Origin: Phenylobacterium sp.
GTDB lineage: Bacteria; Pseudomonadota; Alphaproteobacteria; Caulobacterales; Caulobacteraceae
DNA: 64,000 bases
Direction of reading: 5' to 3'
NCBI RefSeq assembly: GCF_030693625.1
Contig: NZ_JAUYAF010000018.1
Location: 1 to 64,000 of the forward strand
The notes beneath the pieces were generated by a model. It saw only the letters and a program-made list of their open reading frames with translations, was not told the DNA's origin and did not search any database. Of the stretch, positions 53,166 to 61,859 are shown one piece after another; the stretch's first letter is position 1; each line of letters begins with the position of its first letter. The position numbers and the translations under genes were made by a program.

Positions 53166-54068
53166 CTATTTCGCCGACATTTCCCGCAGTCGATTGTGCA
53201 GCGCGGTGGCGGCGATCGCGGCCTCTCCCTGGGCGGTGCTGATCTGGTTGAGGCCGCGGACCAGGTCTCCGGCCGCGTAGAGGCCGGGCACAGTGGTCTC
53301 CTGGTGGTCGTCGACGATAAGGCGCCCATCTTCGGAACGCCGCGCACCAGCCTGGATGGCGAGGTCCGTACGCGGATCAATCCCCAGCGCCGTGTAGACC
53401 GCATCGAATTCCACCTTGCCCTGTTCGGTGAAGGCCAAGGCGGTCAGCCGGTCATGGTCGAGGGTGACCTCCTGGATCGGCGCCTCGATCAGGCGAACGC
53501 CCGCCTTGGCCAGGCCTTGGCGCTCGCCGTCCGGCAGGTCTCCGGCGGCGCCGGTATGGATCAGGGTGATGTCGTCGGAATAGCTCTGCAGGAAGAGGGC
53601 TTCGCCCGCGCCCAGGGCGCCGTCACCGATCACCGCCACGGCCTGGCCAGCCACCTCGAAACCGTCGCAGATCGGGCAGATGCGGACCAGGGATCGACGC
53701 ACCGCCGCCTCCACGCCGGGCAGTTCGGGCAGGCGGTCGACGACCCCGGTGGCCAGGATGACCGACCTGGCCGACAGGGACCGGTCGGCCGTGATGACGG
53801 TGAAGCCGTCGCCGTCCACGCCGAGCCCGGTGACCTGGGCCTCCTCGATCCGCGCCCCGAACGCCTCGGCCTGGCGGCGCGTCCGGTCGAGCAGGTCCAC
53901 CCCGACGATCCCGCCCGGAAAGCCCGGATGGTTGTGACTGCGGGGGATCCAGGCGGCCCGGCTGTCGCCGTCGTGCAGCACCAGGACCTGGCGGCGAAAC
54001 CGGGCCAGGTAGATTGCGGCGGCCAGTCCGGCCGGTCCCGCGCCGATGACGATGGCGTCCAGGGTCAT
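53166..54068 (-). CDS. Thioredoxin-reductase-like FAD/NAD(P) oxidoreductase
   Basis: 300 aa. FAD loop DAIVIGAGPAGLAAAIYLAR, redox pair C131/C134 in RICPICDGFEV, NAD(P) loop AVAVIGDGALGAGEALFL, second FAD motif TTVPGLYAAGDLVRGLNQIS. CPIC replaces the usual CATC/CAVC of TrxB, placing it with the divergent flavoprotein group that reduces other partners. ATG 54068 lies two bases after the transglutaminase stop, so it is in that operon. Electron acceptor unknown. Confidence 0.86.
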   Translation of the reverse strand: MTLDAIVIGAGPAGLAAAIYLARFRRQVLVLHDGDSRAAWIPRSHNHPGFPGGIVGVDLLDRTRRQAEAFGARIEEAQVTGLGVDGDGFTVITADRSLSARSVILATGVVDRLPELPGVEAAVRRSLVRICPICDGFEVAGQAVAVIGDGALGAGEALFLQSYSDDITLIHTGAAGDLPDGERQGLAKAGVRLIEAPIQEVTLDHDRLTALAFTEQGKVEFDAVYTALGIDPRTDLAIQAGARRSEDGRLIVDDHQETTVPGLYAAGDLVRGLNQISTAQGEAAIAATALHNRLREMSAK

Positions 54069-54070
54069 GC

Positions 54071-54847
54071 CTAGATCTTCCCGACGGTGAAACTCTGAGA
54101 GATCAGGTTGGCCCTGCCGAAGATGGTCATGAAGGCGATGTCGGCGGCGTCCAGGCCCGTGGCGACCCGCACCAGTCCATCGATGGGCGCCAGGCCTGTC
54201 GCGTCGATGAGCCGCCAGCGGCCCCCCAGATAGACCTCGGCCACCGCGTGCAGGTCCGGCGGCTCCAGCTTCCAGGCATAGGCGCTGACGGCGCGGGCCG
54301 GGATATCGGCGGCGCGGCACAGGCTGATGGCCAGGTGGGCGAAGTCGCGGCAGACACCGGCGCGGTCGACGAAGGTGTCCATGGCGGTGGTCATGGCGTC
54401 GCTGGCGCCGACTTCATAGGTGAGGTGTCCGCCGATCCAGTCGACGATGGCGGCGACCTTGTCGCCGCCATCGAGCTTGCCGAACTCCTCAGCGACGAAG
54501 GCCTCGAAGCGGTCAGAGGGGCAGTAGCGGCTGGCGCGCAGGTAGCGCAGGGCCTCGCCGGGCAGGTCGCGGATGGCGGTGGCGGCGCATCCCTTCAGGT
54601 CCGACGCGCGGGCCAGCAGCTCAACATTGGCGGTGTAGGCGATGGTCACCTCCCCGTGCGCGGTGAAGACCGCACGACGCTCACCGGTGACCGAGTCGTC
54701 CAGACGGGCGATCTCGGTGGCGGGGGTTATGGTGAGGCGCTCGGAGTGGATCGCCTGGTCCGGAGCCCGGGCGGCCTCCAGCAGCAAAAGAACCTCGCAG
54801 GGCCGATCGAAGCTATAGGTCAGGTCGGCCTGGATCGACAGTCGCAT
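54071..54847 (-). CDS. Transglutaminase-like cysteine protease-fold protein
   Basis: 258 aa. N-terminal beta domain (MRLSIQADLTYSFDRPCEVL, the usual start of this group), then the papain-like core with catalytic C166 in DRAGVCRDFAHLAISLCRAA, H200 in PPDLHAVAEVYLGGRWRLID and D215 following. Bacterial members are mostly peptidases or amidases; the substrate is unknown. First gene of a two-gene operon with the flavoprotein. Confidence 0.87.
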   Translation of the reverse strand: MRLSIQADLTYSFDRPCEVLLLLEAARAPDQAIHSERLTITPATEIARLDDSVTGERRAVFTAHGEVTIAYTANVELLARASDLKGCAATAIRDLPGEALRYLRASRYCPSDRFEAFVAEEFGKLDGGDKVAAIVDWIGGHLTYEVGASDAMTTAMDTFVDRAGVCRDFAHLAISLCRAADIPARAVSAYAWKLEPPDLHAVAEVYLGGRWRLIDATGLAPIDGLVRVATGLDAADIAFMTIFGRANLISQSFTVGKI

Positions 54848-54937
54848 GAGGTCCTCCGCGCGCCCAACGCGTGGGAGCAGCCGATGTTGCTGGAGCTCCC
54901 AGGCTTAGATGGAAAGAGCCGGTCGGCTGCAAGCCCC

Positions 54938-55201
54938 TCAGGCCTCTGGCGAGGGACCCTCGCGCATCAGGAAGGCGAGGATTTCGGCGACGGCCACGAA
55001 CAGCCGCTCGGGAATCTCGCTGTCGACCTCGACCTTGGAGAGCGCCTCGGCCAGCAGGGGATTGTGCTCCAGCGGCACGCCATGGGCCTCCGCGGCGGCG
55101 ATGATCCGCTCGCCCACCAGGCCGCGGCCGGCGGCCACCACCCGGGGGGCGCCGGGGGCGTCATACTTCAGGGCGACGGCGAGGCGGCGGTCGTTGTTCA
55201 T
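54938..55201 (-). CDS. FlhB C-terminal-domain-like small protein
   Basis: 87 aa matching the cytoplasmic C-terminal domain of FlhB (type III export switch protein): AVALKYDAPGAPRVVAAGRG, IIAAAEAHGVPLEHNPLLAE, ALSKVEVDSEIPERLFVAVA. The self-cleaving NPTH motif of full FlhB is absent, as is the membrane part. Such stand-alone FlhB-C proteins accompany a FliK-like gene in several bacteria. ATG overlaps the FliK-like stop (ATGA). Possibly an export gate regulator, by inference. Confidence 0.82.
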   Translation of the reverse strand: MNNDRRLAVALKYDAPGAPRVVAAGRGLVGERIIAAAEAHGVPLEHNPLLAEALSKVEVDSEIPERLFVAVAEILAFLMREGPSPEA

Positions 55202-56307
55202 GCCGACTGGTCCAACAGGCGCCCGGAGCTGGTGGTGGGCGCGGGCGGCGGTCCCGAATGGATGGCCAGCTCCAGCTGCAGATTGGCGGCCGCCAGGGCC
55301 TGGGCCAGCACGGGCTGGGCGGCGCGCAGGCGCTCGGCCGCGTCGGGGCGCAGGACCCAGAGGCTGACGCGGGCCAGGTCGCCGTCGAAGGCCACCTGGG
55401 CGTCGATAGGGCCCACCGGCTCGAAGTCGACCGAGAACCGGGCCCGCCACAGAGGCTCCCGCTCCTCGTCGCGGGCGCGGCCCTGGCTATCGCGGCTGAT
55501 CTCGAACTGCGCAACGCCAGGTCCCTGGGGGGTCTGCAGCGGCGTCTCGAACATCCAGCGGGTGGGCTCGCCTGGCTTATCCGGTTCGGGCAAGGAGGCG
55601 AGCTGCAGCAGATCCAGGTGGGCCAGGGCGCCTTGCGTCTCGGCGGCCAGGGCTTCGCCGATGGCGGCGGCGCTGGCGTTCAGCGGCAGGCTGGGCATGG
55701 CCGCCTTCTGGGCGGAGGTCGGCGCGCCGCCGTAGGGCGGGCGAGGGGTGGCGCCGGGCGGGCGTCGAGTGGCGGGGCCCAACGCCTGGCGCAGGACCAG
55801 CAGGGCGGCCTTGAGGTCGCCGCCCAGCGGCGAGGTCTCGGGATCGGCCGCGAGGTTGGCTTCCAGGAACAGGCCCGATGTCTTCAGCGCGCGCTTGATA
55901 TCGGCGCCCCGCACCTCGGGGTCCAGCGGGATCAGCTGGGTCAGCATCTGCATCGCGGCGGCCCGGGCCGGCGGGGAGAGGACCTGGGCGCGCAGGGCCT
56001 GGTTGAGGTCGGCCATCAGGGGCGCCAGGCCGCTCTGGCGGGTCAGGGCGGTGCGAAGGGCCTGGGCCGTGGCCTGGGCCGGGGTCTGGGGCAGGAGCGG
56101 CGCGAGGCCGGGCTGGGTGGAGGTCTTGGGTGCCCCGACCCGGGTGGGCCCCTCGACCGGCTGGGCCGGATCGACCGCGTCGGCCTCCACGGCGCGCTGC
56201 ATCTCGCGCAGCAGCTGGCCGCCCTGAACGCGGGTGACCGGGCGCACGGGCGTGAGCGCCGGCACCTGGGCGGCGGTGGGGATCGTCCCTAGGGGTGCGA
56301 CCTTCAT
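55198..56307 (-). CDS. FliK-like flagellar hook-length control protein
   Basis: 369 aa, low complexity N-terminal two thirds rich in Ala, Pro, Gln and Leu, as in FliK proteins, followed by a C-terminal Flg_hook domain (SVDFEPVGPIDAQVAFDGDL, ARVSLWVLRPDAAERLRAAQ, then NLQLELAIHSG). FliK measures hook length and signals FlhB to switch export substrates; its pairing with an FlhB-C-like gene fits. It is separate from any core flagellar genes, so it could be an accessory paralogue. Confidence 0.78.
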   Translation of the reverse strand: MKVAPLGTIPTAAQVPALTPVRPVTRVQGGQLLREMQRAVEADAVDPAQPVEGPTRVGAPKTSTQPGLAPLLPQTPAQATAQALRTALTRQSGLAPLMADLNQALRAQVLSPPARAAAMQMLTQLIPLDPEVRGADIKRALKTSGLFLEANLAADPETSPLGGDLKAALLVLRQALGPATRRPPGATPRPPYGGAPTSAQKAAMPSLPLNASAAAIGEALAAETQGALAHLDLLQLASLPEPDKPGEPTRWMFETPLQTPQGPGVAQFEISRDSQGRARDEEREPLWRARFSVDFEPVGPIDAQVAFDGDLARVSLWVLRPDAAERLRAAQPVLAQALAAANLQLELAIHSGPPPAPTTSSGRLLDQSA

Positions 56308-56443
56308 GGCGCGGCCTGGCTGGACACGTCCTGATTCTACGGGCGCCGGGTGAAGCGGGTCTTAAGGAAACCGGTCTGTGCGGCGCTCCGCCGGACGCGC
56401 GTCGCCGCCGGTCAGGCCGCGCGGCTGGACCGCCGCCCGTCGG

Positions 56444-56848
56444 TCATCGGGCCGGGGGCTTGGCCGGGGCCTGATAGGGGAGATAGCCGCGCTCGACCAT
56501 ACGGCGCATGGCTTCATACGCCTCCGCCAGCTCCTCATAGGCCTGGCGCAGACGGCCCAGGCGCGAGATCTGTTCGTGGCTGGGGCTTATGGCCTCGCTC
56601 AAGGCCAGGGCCTCCTTGACCCACTGGGCGCGGGCCATGGCGGCGGCCACCGCCATTCGTTGGAACTTCTGGGCGTCGGCATGTCCGAGCACCGCGCCGA
56701 TCACCTCCGTGTTGGAGGCGAAGGCCGTATAGTCGATCTGCTCAAGCTGGCCGCGCATGCGACGCTGAGCATGGGGGTCGTCGTCGGTATCCTGCGGCTC
56801 GAAGTGATCGGTCGCGTGCCGGTGGAAGCTGGATGCGCGGGTGGCCAT
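56444..56848 (-). CDS. Small helical protein upstream of the FliK-like gene, unknown
   Basis: 134 aa starting MATRASSFHRHATDHFEPQD. A charged, disordered first 30 residues precede helices with EQIDYTAFASNTEVIGAVLG and ADAQKFQRMAVAAAMARAQW, then SRLGRLRQAYEELAEAYEAM and a Pro-rich end. No family recognised. It lies 136 bases upstream of the FliK-like gene on the same strand, so a motility or cell-pole role is possible but only inferred. Its ribosome site (GGAGAGGGAG) is strong. Confidence 0.6.
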   Translation of the reverse strand: MATRASSFHRHATDHFEPQDTDDDPHAQRRMRGQLEQIDYTAFASNTEVIGAVLGHADAQKFQRMAVAAAMARAQWVKEALALSEAISPSHEQISRLGRLRQAYEELAEAYEAMRRMVERGYLPYQAPAKPPAR

Positions 56849-57043
56849 GTCGGCTCCCTCTCCTTGTTCGGCCCTGTTCCTAGGCCGAACAGACCTTCAA
56901 ACCCGTTAAGAGCCGGGGTCGAGGCACAACCTTACTCGCCTTTTAAGGGTGATTGGAAAGGGTTGCTTCAACTTGCCGGGGCAAGTTGCGCCATCGTGTC
57001 ACGGGCATGGGTCCGCTGACGCTCCCAGAAGGGGAAGGTGTGC

Positions 57044-57211
57044 ATGACCCAATTCCTGAAACGCTTCATCGCCGACGACTCTGGCGCCACGGCCATCGAG
57101 TATGGCCTGATCGCAGCCCTGATCGCGGTCGTCCTGATCGCCTCCATGTCCGTGCTGGGGGAAAAGGTCGGTGGCACCTTCGACAAGGTCGGCAACGAGA
57201 TGCCGCAATAG
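57044..57211 (+). CDS. Flp/Fap-type type IVb pilin
   Basis: 55 aa: MTQFLKRFIADDSGATAIEY followed by a hydrophobic helix (GLIAALIAVVLIASMSVLG) and a short polar tail to TAG. The GATAIEYGLI segment is the classical prepilin peptidase processing site with Glu and Tyr at the +5/+6 positions of the mature pilin. GGGGAAGG lies 6 bases upstream of the ATG. No cpa/tad genes are nearby, so it is an orphan copy that would need the assembly system elsewhere. Confidence 0.9.
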   Translation: MTQFLKRFIADDSGATAIEYGLIAALIAVVLIASMSVLGEKVGGTFDKVGNEMPQ

Positions 57212-57276
57212 CGGCCAGGTCCCAACCCCAGAGGGTTGGAGCGTGACAGTGGGCTCCACCATCCCGTCGCGCTTCA

Positions 57277-57306
57277 GGCCGGAGCGGCCCCCCCGCTGCT
57301 CCGGCC
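57277..57306 (+). terminator. Hairpin after the pilin gene
   Basis: Perfect 9-bp GC arms (GGCCGGAGC, 57277-57285; 57298-57306) around a 12-base loop, preceded at 57222-57239 by a smaller CCAACCC/GGGTTGG hairpin. No T tract; a likely transcript end for the pilin. Confidence 0.5.
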
Positions 57307-57517
57307 GCCTCCGCGGCCTCGCCGCCCCAAGGTTACTAGACCGCGATACCTGATCACTCGTTCGTCAAACCAAGCCTTGACGAGCCGAGCCCCCCTCCAG
57401 TCTGGCGCCCGAAATTGGCTGCCCGGCGCTGGCGACGTCTGGTCGAATTTCTCCACTGGCGCGTGACGCGGCCTTCGGGCTTTCTGCCACTGGGGAACCA
57501 ATACGGGGGAATCGGCC

Positions 57518-58708
57518 ATGACCGCCGCCAAGCGTCTGAGCCCGGGCTTCATCGTCGCCATCTGCTTCTGCATCGCGGCCCTGGAGGGCTACGACATCCA
57601 GGCCTTCGGGGTCTCGGCCCCGCACATGGCGCCCGAACTCGGGCTCAACCCGGGCCAGATGGGGTGGGCCGGCAGCGCGGCGATGATCGGGCTGGTCATG
57701 GGCGCCATCACCGGCGGCTGGTTCGCCGACCGGGTAGGACGCAAGCCGGTGCTGGCGGTCTCGGTGGCGGCTTTCGGATTGTTCTCGGTGGCGACGGCCT
57801 TCGCCAACAGCTTCGAGACCCTGACGGTGGCCCGCCTGCTCACCGGCATCGGCTTCGGCGGGGCCCTGCCCAACCTGATCGCCATCGCCACCGAGATCAG
57901 CACACCCTCGAAACGGGCGGCCACCACCACCAGCATGTTCTGCGGCCTGCCGGCGGGCGGGGCCCTGGTCTCCCTGCTGGCCAGTCACGGCGGCGAGACC
58001 GTCGACTGGCGGATGATCTTCCTGATCGGCGGCGCCCTGCCGCTGCTGCTGGTCCCGGTCATCCTGCGGCTGCTGCCGGAGACCCGGCCCGAGCATGATC
58101 CCGCCGCCGACCGCGGCCTGGCCCGGGGACTGTTCTCCGAGCGCCGCGCGGTCACCACCTTTCTCATCTGGATCGTGTTCGGCCTGAACCTGCTGGTCAC
58201 CTACCTGCTGCTCAACTGGCTGCCGACCCTGGTGGTGGCCAAGGGCTTCACCGCCGCCGACGGCGCCGCCGCGTCCCTGTGGTTCAACGCCTTCAGCGTG
58301 ATCGGCGCCCTGCTGCTGGGCTGGCTGGCGGACCGGGTCGGGTTCCGCTGGCCGCTGCTGGCGGTGTTCCTGGTGCTGGCCGGGGCCATGTACGGCCTGG
58401 CCCAGGCCACGGCCCTGCCGGCGACCTTCGGCTTCGCCGCCGCGGCGGGCTTCACGGTGGTGGGGGGGCTCTATGTGCTCTACGCGCTTGCGCCCATCTA
58501 CTACCCCGTCCATGTCCGGGCCGCCGGCGCCGGGGCGGCCATCGCGGTGGGGCGCCTGGGGTCCATCGCCGGCCCCCTGATCGCCGGCGAACTGCGCGGG
58601 GCGGGGTACAGCGCCGACCAGGTGTTCCAGTCCATGGTCCCGGTGGTGCTAGTGGGCGGGGTGGCGGTCCTGACCCTGTTGAGCGTCGGCAAGCCAGTGA
58701 AGGCCTAG
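57518..58708 (+). CDS. MFS transporter, aromatic acid:H+ symporter type
   Basis: 396 aa with all 12 transmembrane helices. The AAHS signature is visible: IAALEGYDIQAFGVSAPHMA in helix 1, then GGWFADRVGRKPVLAVSVAA between helices 2 and 3, LLTGIGFGGALPNLIAIATE in helix 4 and GWLADRVGFRWPL after helix 8. It probably imports an aromatic carboxylate by proton symport. Its stop codon TAG lies inside the CCTAG at the edge of the downstream transposon pile, so the natural C-terminus may have been slightly longer. Confidence 0.86.
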   Translation: MTAAKRLSPGFIVAICFCIAALEGYDIQAFGVSAPHMAPELGLNPGQMGWAGSAAMIGLVMGAITGGWFADRVGRKPVLAVSVAAFGLFSVATAFANSFETLTVARLLTGIGFGGALPNLIAIATEISTPSKRAATTTSMFCGLPAGGALVSLLASHGGETVDWRMIFLIGGALPLLLVPVILRLLPETRPEHDPAADRGLARGLFSERRAVTTFLIWIVFGLNLLVTYLLLNWLPTLVVAKGFTAADGAAASLWFNAFSVIGALLLGWLADRVGFRWPLLAVFLVLAGAMYGLAQATALPATFGFAAAAGFTVVGGLYVLYALAPIYYPVHVRAAGAGAAIAVGRLGSIAGPLIAGELRGAGYSADQVFQSMVPVVLVGGVAVLTLLSVGKPVKA

Positions 58709-58709
58709 T

Positions 58710-59728
58710 TGTTCAGTCCCGATGTGTAGGGGACTCAGTTTAGCTGAGTGCTCACACCGGGAGGAGCTATGGGCCAGATACTCCACGGCAGCGCCACGAC
58801 CACGCAGGCCATCCGAGCGGCGATACAGCGATCGAAGGCTCCGCTCAAAGAGCTAGCGGCGAGGTATGGCCTCAACCGCAAGACCGTCGCCAAGTGGCGG
58901 AAGCGGAGCTTCCTTGAGGACGCGCCGATGGGCCCTAAGGCGCCGCGCTCGACGGTACTGACGGGAGAGGAAGAGGCCGTGGTGGTCGCCTTCCGCAAGC
59001 ACACGCTGCTGCCGCTGGACGATTGTCTGTACGCCCTGCAGGCGACGATCCCGCACCTGACCCGCTCAGCCCTGCACCGCTGCTTCCAGCGCCACGGCAT
59101 CAGCCGGCTACCCGAGATCGCCGGCGACAAGCCCGGCAAGCAACCCTTCAAGCGCTAACCACTAGGCTACTTCCACATCGACATCGCCGAGGTCCGGACC
59201 GAGGAAGGTAAGCTCCACCTCTTCGTGGCCGTGGACCGGACATCGAAGTACGCCTTCGCCCGGCTGGTGAAGCGCGCCACGGGCATGGCGGCCAGAGCCT
59301 TCCTCGATGAGTTGATCTCGGCCGTCCCGTATCAGACCACACCGTGCTCACCGACAATGGCATCCAGTTCGCCGACCTGCCCAAGAACCGTGCGGGACCG
59401 ACGGCCATGTGGCGCGGCCATCCCTTCGACCGTGCCTGCCACGAGCACGACATCGAGCATCGCCTGACCAAGCCAAACCACCCTTGGACGAACGGCCAGG
59501 TCGAGCGGATGAACCGGACTCTCAAAGAGGCCACCGTCAGACGAATTCGCTACGACACCCACAGGCAGCTTGAGGACCACCTCGCCGCCTTCCTGGACGC
59601 CTACAACTTCGCCAGGCGGCTTAAGACCTTACGAGGCCTCACACCCTACGAAGCCATCTGCAAGGCATGGGCAGATGAACTGCAACGCTTCAGGCTCGAT
59701 CCCGTCCACTTGACCTCGGGATTGAACA
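58710..59728 (+). mobile_element. IS481-family insertion sequence (defective)
   Basis: Terminal inverted repeats 58710-58725 (TGTTCAGTCCCGATGT) and 59713-59728 agree at 14 of 16 positions. The element is flanked by CCTAGT on the left and CCTAGA on the right, fitting the NCTAGN target and 6-bp duplication known for IS481 of Bordetella, with one mismatch. The transposase inside is doubly broken. Confidence 0.85.
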
Positions 59729-59733
59729 CCTAG
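58769..59733 (+). pseudogene. IS481-family transposase, broken by a stop and a frameshift
   Basis: ATG 58769 with GGAGG upstream. The helix-turn-helix part (LKELAARYGLNRKTVAKWRK) runs to TAA at 59156-59158, where the family expects Tyr (KRYPLGYFHID, TAC to TAA). The same frame continues with GYFHIDIAEVRTEEGKLHLF, the first DDE Asp region, until about 59335, where one base is missing; the rest is in another frame: VLTDNGIQF, then HRLTKPNHPWTNGQVERMNR with the last Glu. The intact catalytic residues suggest recent inactivation. It ends at 59733, just past the right repeat. Confidence 0.85.
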
Positions 59734-60782
59734 AGCACTTTCCGAGCCGGATGACTCGGGAGGGATTCCCTTGAAGCGGCGAGTCTGATTCACCCTGGCT
59801 GCCGGTGAGGAGGCCGCCGGTGATGGGCAAGCCTCTTTCTTTGGATCTTCGCGAGCGGGTGGTTGCGGCAGTCGATGGCGGGCTGTCGCGACGCAAGGCG
59901 GCGGAGCGGTTTGGGGTCAGCATCTCCAGCGCGATCCGGTGGGCCAGCCTGCGGCGGCGGACGGGCGACGTGCGGCCTCAGCGCCTGGGCGGCGACAAGC
60001 GCTCGGCGAGGATTGAGGCGCATGCGCCGCTGATCCTGTCGCTGGTGGAGGCCAGGGGCGACATCACCCTGGTGGAGTTGCGCTCGGCGCTGGCCGAGCG
60101 GGGTATCGCCGTGGCGGTCTCCACGCTGTGGCGGTTCTTCGACCGTCACGCGATCACGTTCAAAAAAAGACCGGGCATGCGGCCGAGCAGGCGCGTGCCG
60201 ACGTCCTGAGCCGCCGTCAGGCCTGGTTCGCCGCCCAGCCCGACCTCGACCCCGAGCGGCTGGTCTTTATCGACGAGACCGGCGCCTCCACCAAAATGGC
60301 GCGCCGCCACGGCCGGGCGCCGCGGGGGCAGCGGCTGCGGATGAGCGTGCATCACGGCCACTGTAAGACCACCACCTTCGTCGGTGCTCTGCGCCTTTCT
60401 GGGATGACCGCGCCCATGGTGCTGGACCGGGCCATGACCGCGGCCTGGTTCCTGGCTTACGTGGAGCAGATCCTCGCCCCCACCCTCAGCCCCGGCGACA
60501 TCGTGATCATGGACAACCTGCCCGCCCACAAGGGCGCCGCCGTCCGCCGCGCCATCGAGGCGACCGGCGCGGAGTTGCGCCTGCTGCCGCCCTACTCGCC
60601 CGACTTCAACCCCATCGAGAACGCCTTCGCCCAGCTCAAGGCCCTGCTCCGCAAGGCCGCCGTCCGCACCGTCTACAGCCTCGAACGCGCCATCGCTGAC
60701 GCCATCGACGCCTTCACCCCAAGCGAGTGCGCCAATTACTTCGCCGCCCCCGGGTACGATGCGACGTGATCGGAATCTGCTA
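59733..60782 (+). mobile_element. IS630-family insertion sequence
   Basis: The left end GAGCACTTTCCGA and the right end (60770-60782, inverted) share about 10 of 12 positions, and TA dinucleotides flank both sides (59731-59732 and 60783-60784), the usual IS630/Tc1 target duplication. Its left end abuts the IS481 element and its right end abuts a second IS630-type end. Confidence 0.75.
59823..60769 (+). CDS. IS630-family transposase, two frames joined at an A7 run
   Basis: ORF A (59823-60209) starts [20 protein letters not shown] and carries helix-turn-helix regions ([20 protein letters not shown]). The catalytic part lies in the -1 frame, entering as [20 protein letters not shown], with the DDE triad in [21 protein letters not shown] and [12 protein letters not shown], ending at 60769. 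The shift occurs at seven A followed by G (60162-60169). IS630 elements often express transposase by frameshifting at such A runs, so it may be functional; a simple one-base indel is the alternative. Confidence 0.8.
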
Positions 60783-60960
60783 TAGAGCATTCTGCGACCT
60801 GATTGAACCGTTGGGGATTCCCAGTGGCGCGCGGATTCAGCCGGATATCATGCTGGCTAAGATGCAGGCGAGCACGTTGTTCCGGTTAGCACCACCGCGG
60901 TCTGGCGGTTCTTCGACCGTCGCAGGATCACGCTAAAAAAAGTCGGCGCACGCTGATGAG
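60783..60960 (+). mobile_element. Remnant of a second IS630-type element
   Basis: From 60783 the sequence repeats the beginning of the neighbouring element (TAGAGCA, GGGATTCCC, GATTCA at matching spacing), then jumps to an internal transposase piece at about 60888-60953 encoding TTAVWRFFDRRRITLKK, parallel to [16 protein letters not shown] of the intact copy, again followed by A7G. Everything after that is missing; the sequence runs into a truncated TPR gene. Confidence 0.75.
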
Positions 60961-61719
60961 AGAAGTCGGCGAGGGTCAGGCCGATCTGGTAGTGGATCCA
61001 GGCGTGCTCGCCCAATTCGCTCAGAAGGTCGGCGAAGTAGGTCTCGGCTTCCTTGTTGCGCCCGGCGCGGCGCAGCATGACCCTCAGGGACCCGTGCATT
61101 CGGTGCTCGTGGGGCAGGGCCGCGACCGCCCGCTCCAGCACAGGCAAGGTCTCCACGGCGCCCTTGGTGTCCGCGGCGAGCGAGGTCAGATCCAGCCAGG
61201 CGTCGACATAGTCGGGCTTAAGCTTGACCGCCAGGTTGAAGCGCATCTCGGCCTTGTCCAACTCGCCGGCGAACCAGTAGGCCCGCCCAAGCGAGCGCTG
61301 GTGTTCGGCGTTGGTCGGCTGCTGGCGGAGGATTTTGGTGAAGACCTCGATGGCCGCCGGGTTCTTCAGATCATTCAGGATATTGCCGCGGTTGATCTGC
61401 GGCGTCAGGTTCTTGGGATTGATCTTGATGGCGCGGTCCAGGGCCTTGAGCCCCTCCGCCTGCAGTCCCAGCCGGCGCAGCGCGACGCCCAGAATATTCC
61501 ACAGTTCAAGATCGCGGGGATGGTGCTCCGTGGCCACCCTCGCCCAGTGCTCGGCCTGATCGTACAGCTTGCCGCGGATCAGGACCGCCGTGAAGTTCTG
61601 ATAGATTCGCGGCGAGACGTTTGGTCCAGTGTCAGCTGTTCGGCCGTCAGGCGAATGCCCTCGGCCCGGTCTCCCGCCCTGAAGGCGGCGTCAGCCGGGG
61701 CAAAGCGGTTGTTCGACAT
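60961..61719 (-). pseudogene. TPR-repeat protein gene, frameshifted and truncated by IS630
   Basis: On the minus strand ATG 61719 begins MSNNRFAPADAAFRAGDRAE and reaches EQLTLDQ. One base is then missing near 61620: the continuation NVSPRIYQNFTAVLIRGKLY, then DQAEHWARVATEHHPRDLEL, is in the next frame and runs through TPRs (LGLQAEGLKALDRAIKINPK, WFAGELDKAEMRFNLAVKLK, LSELGEHAWIHYQIGLTLAD) until it meets the IS630 remnant at DFSHQR. TPR-sulfotransferases, as encoded at 13.3 kb, begin similarly, so the lost 3' part may have been a sulfotransferase, by inference. Both breaks show it is dead. Confidence 0.8.
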
Positions 61720-61859
61720 CTCGGCGTCCTGTCACGCGTGAGGGCTCGGGAGTCTGAGGCGCCGTCGGCCGCGATTGGGGGTTGGTCATGTGCGGGGCGT
61801 TCGCCCGCGGTTGGCGGCAATCTAGAGCGCGGTGGTCGCGGCGCCAACCGGCGTGGTCC

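Noticed and set aside
60161..60169. Canonical A-AAA-AAG ribosomal slippery heptamer in the IS630 transposase
   Set aside because: In the zero frame the codons are AAA-AAA-AGA, so the phase does not fit the classical tandem-slip rule; the run is described only as a shift site.
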